Below are positions 63,321-64,000 of a DNA stretch of 64,000 bases, piece by piece. A program made the position numbers and the translations under genes. Every line of letters begins with the position of its first letter. Positions within the stretch are counted from its first letter, which is position 1. The stretch covers positions 1 through 64,000 of the forward strand of contig JAAYPF010000087.1 of NCBI GenBank assembly GCA_012519925.1. Direction: 5' to 3'. Source of the DNA: Clostridiaceae bacterium (GTDB lineage: Bacteria; Bacillota; Clostridia; Acetivibrionales; Acetivibrionaceae). The notes under the pieces were generated by a model. It was not told the DNA's origin and did no database searches. It saw nothing but the letters and a program-made list of their open reading frames with translations.

Positions 63321-64000
63321 TTATTGATTGGGGACAGGAAGTTTGATCTGTTCCAAATCAAACCCCGATGGGTTTTGAAAGACTCTAAGTTCAAACTCCT
63401 TTGCAACAGCTAAAATATGATCAAATATATCCGATTGTGCTCGTTCAAAGTTTACCCAGTTAGTATCATTGGTAAATGCGTAAATCTCCAACGGCAATCC
63501 ATGCTCGCCCGGTGCAAGTTGCCTAACCATTTGAATCATATTACTGTGAATTTTAGGATGGTTTTTTATATAGTTTTCTATATAAATCCTAAAGGTTCCT
63601 ATATTTGTAAGATTCCTTCTGTTAACAGGGTTGTTTGAATTGATTTTATTCTTTGCGTTATATTGTTCAATCTCTTTCTCTTTACTTTTTATATACTCTT
63701 TCAGAAAGTTAATTTTTTTATACTTTTCTATCATTTCTTCTGTACAAAACTTTATACTTTTTACATCAATGTATATAGAACGTTTAATTCGCCGCCCTCC
63801 AGCTTCCGACATACCCCTCCAGTTTTTGAAGGAATTGGACATAAGAGAATATGCCGGAACAGTCACATAGGTCATATCAAAATTCCGTACCTTTACTGTT
63901 GTCAACGTTATATCTATAACGGTTCCATCTGCACCATAATTGGCCATTTCAATCCAATCACCAATTCGAAGCATGTCATTTGAAGTCAGCTGTATTCCTG
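63321..64000 (-). CDS. MscS-family mechanosensitive channel, C-terminal part (gene cut by the window end)
   Basis: At least 226 aa of a small-conductance mechanosensitive channel, probably the YbdG-like subgroup. The frame stays open to the window edge, so the membrane domain lies outside. The beta domain reads SNDMLRIGDWIEMANYGADG and VRNFDMTYVTVPAYSLMSNSFKNW. The cytoplasmic part has a YbdG-type insertion with a charged helix (KYKKINFLKEYIKSKEKEIE). The Met codon at 63974 is internal, because GIQLTSND upstream of it continues the family sequence. Confidence 0.85.
   Translation of the reverse strand, partial: GIQLTSNDMLRIGDWIEMANYGADGTVIDITLTTVKVRNFDMTYVTVPAYSLMSNSFKNWRGMSEAGGRRIKRSIYIDVKSIKFCTEEMIEKYKKINFLKEYIKSKEKEIEQYNAKNKINSNNPVNRRNLTNIGTFRIYIENYIKNHPKIHSNMIQMVRQLAPGEHGLPLEIYAFTNDTNWVNFERAQSDIFDHILAVAKEFELRVFQNPSGFDLEQIKLPVPNQ

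Overview
The window looks like chromosome from an anaerobic, endospore-forming, low-GC member of the Clostridia, most likely near the cellulolytic Acetivibrio/Ruminiclostridium group (inference). Supporting signs are a GerA-type germination operon, a small Spo0E-type gene, a PPi-type phosphofructokinase beside class II aldolase, pyruvate formate-lyase with its activase, a SigI/RsgI-related protein, secreted proteins with Thr/Pro linkers and copper-amine-oxidase-like stalk domains, strong GGAGG ribosome sites and frequent TTG starts. No rRNA, tRNA, CRISPR array, insertion sequence or prophage was found.

Layout. 0.1-5.8 kb (minus): guaA, a TIGR01212-type radical SAM protein, larC, larB and a DUF2520 oxidoreductase. 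6.2-9.2 kb: a large secreted protein. 9.4-17.1 kb (mostly minus): prfB with its programmed +1 frameshift, an XRE regulator divergent from a 50-residue Spo0E-like gene whose promoter holds a palindrome, an Lrp-aminotransferase-HAD operon behind a T-box leader that reads as alanine-specific, a DivIVA-like protein, thioredoxin, a CsoR/CstR-family repressor with its own operator, and a CmpB-like membrane protein. 17.7-25.7 kb (plus): glucan phosphorylase, gerA-type operon and an Fe-alcohol dehydrogenase. 25.7-30.3 kb (minus): endonuclease Q and a three-gene acyl-CoA dehydratase activase-like module. 31-38 kb: signal peptidase I, aldolase, PPi-PFK, then pflB-pflA behind a ZTP riboswitch. 38-40.6 kb (minus): a SigI-C/RsgI hybrid with a small membrane partner, and a lipoprotein. 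41-49.2 kb (minus): a compact Tad-type operon starting with a PilZ gene. 49.5-64 kb: stalk-domain protein, parvulin, zinc-ribbon protein, nucleoid-associated protein, ClpE-like ATPase, uvrB-uvrA behind an SOS-type promoter, a conserved membrane protein and a truncated MscS channel.

The most unusual items are: (1) a single polypeptide that joins a SigI C-terminal DNA-binding domain to a complete RsgI anti-sigma/transmembrane/autocleavage module, with no SigI region 2; (2) a pilin-less Tad operon with two TadZ/CpaE-like paralogues whose P-loops lack the catalytic lysine, headed by a PilZ gene; (3) an alanine-type T-box in front of an Lrp/aminotransferase operon; (4) two families of dispersed intergenic elements, one placed just upstream of the putative promoters of the DivIVA-like, clpE-like and parvulin genes.
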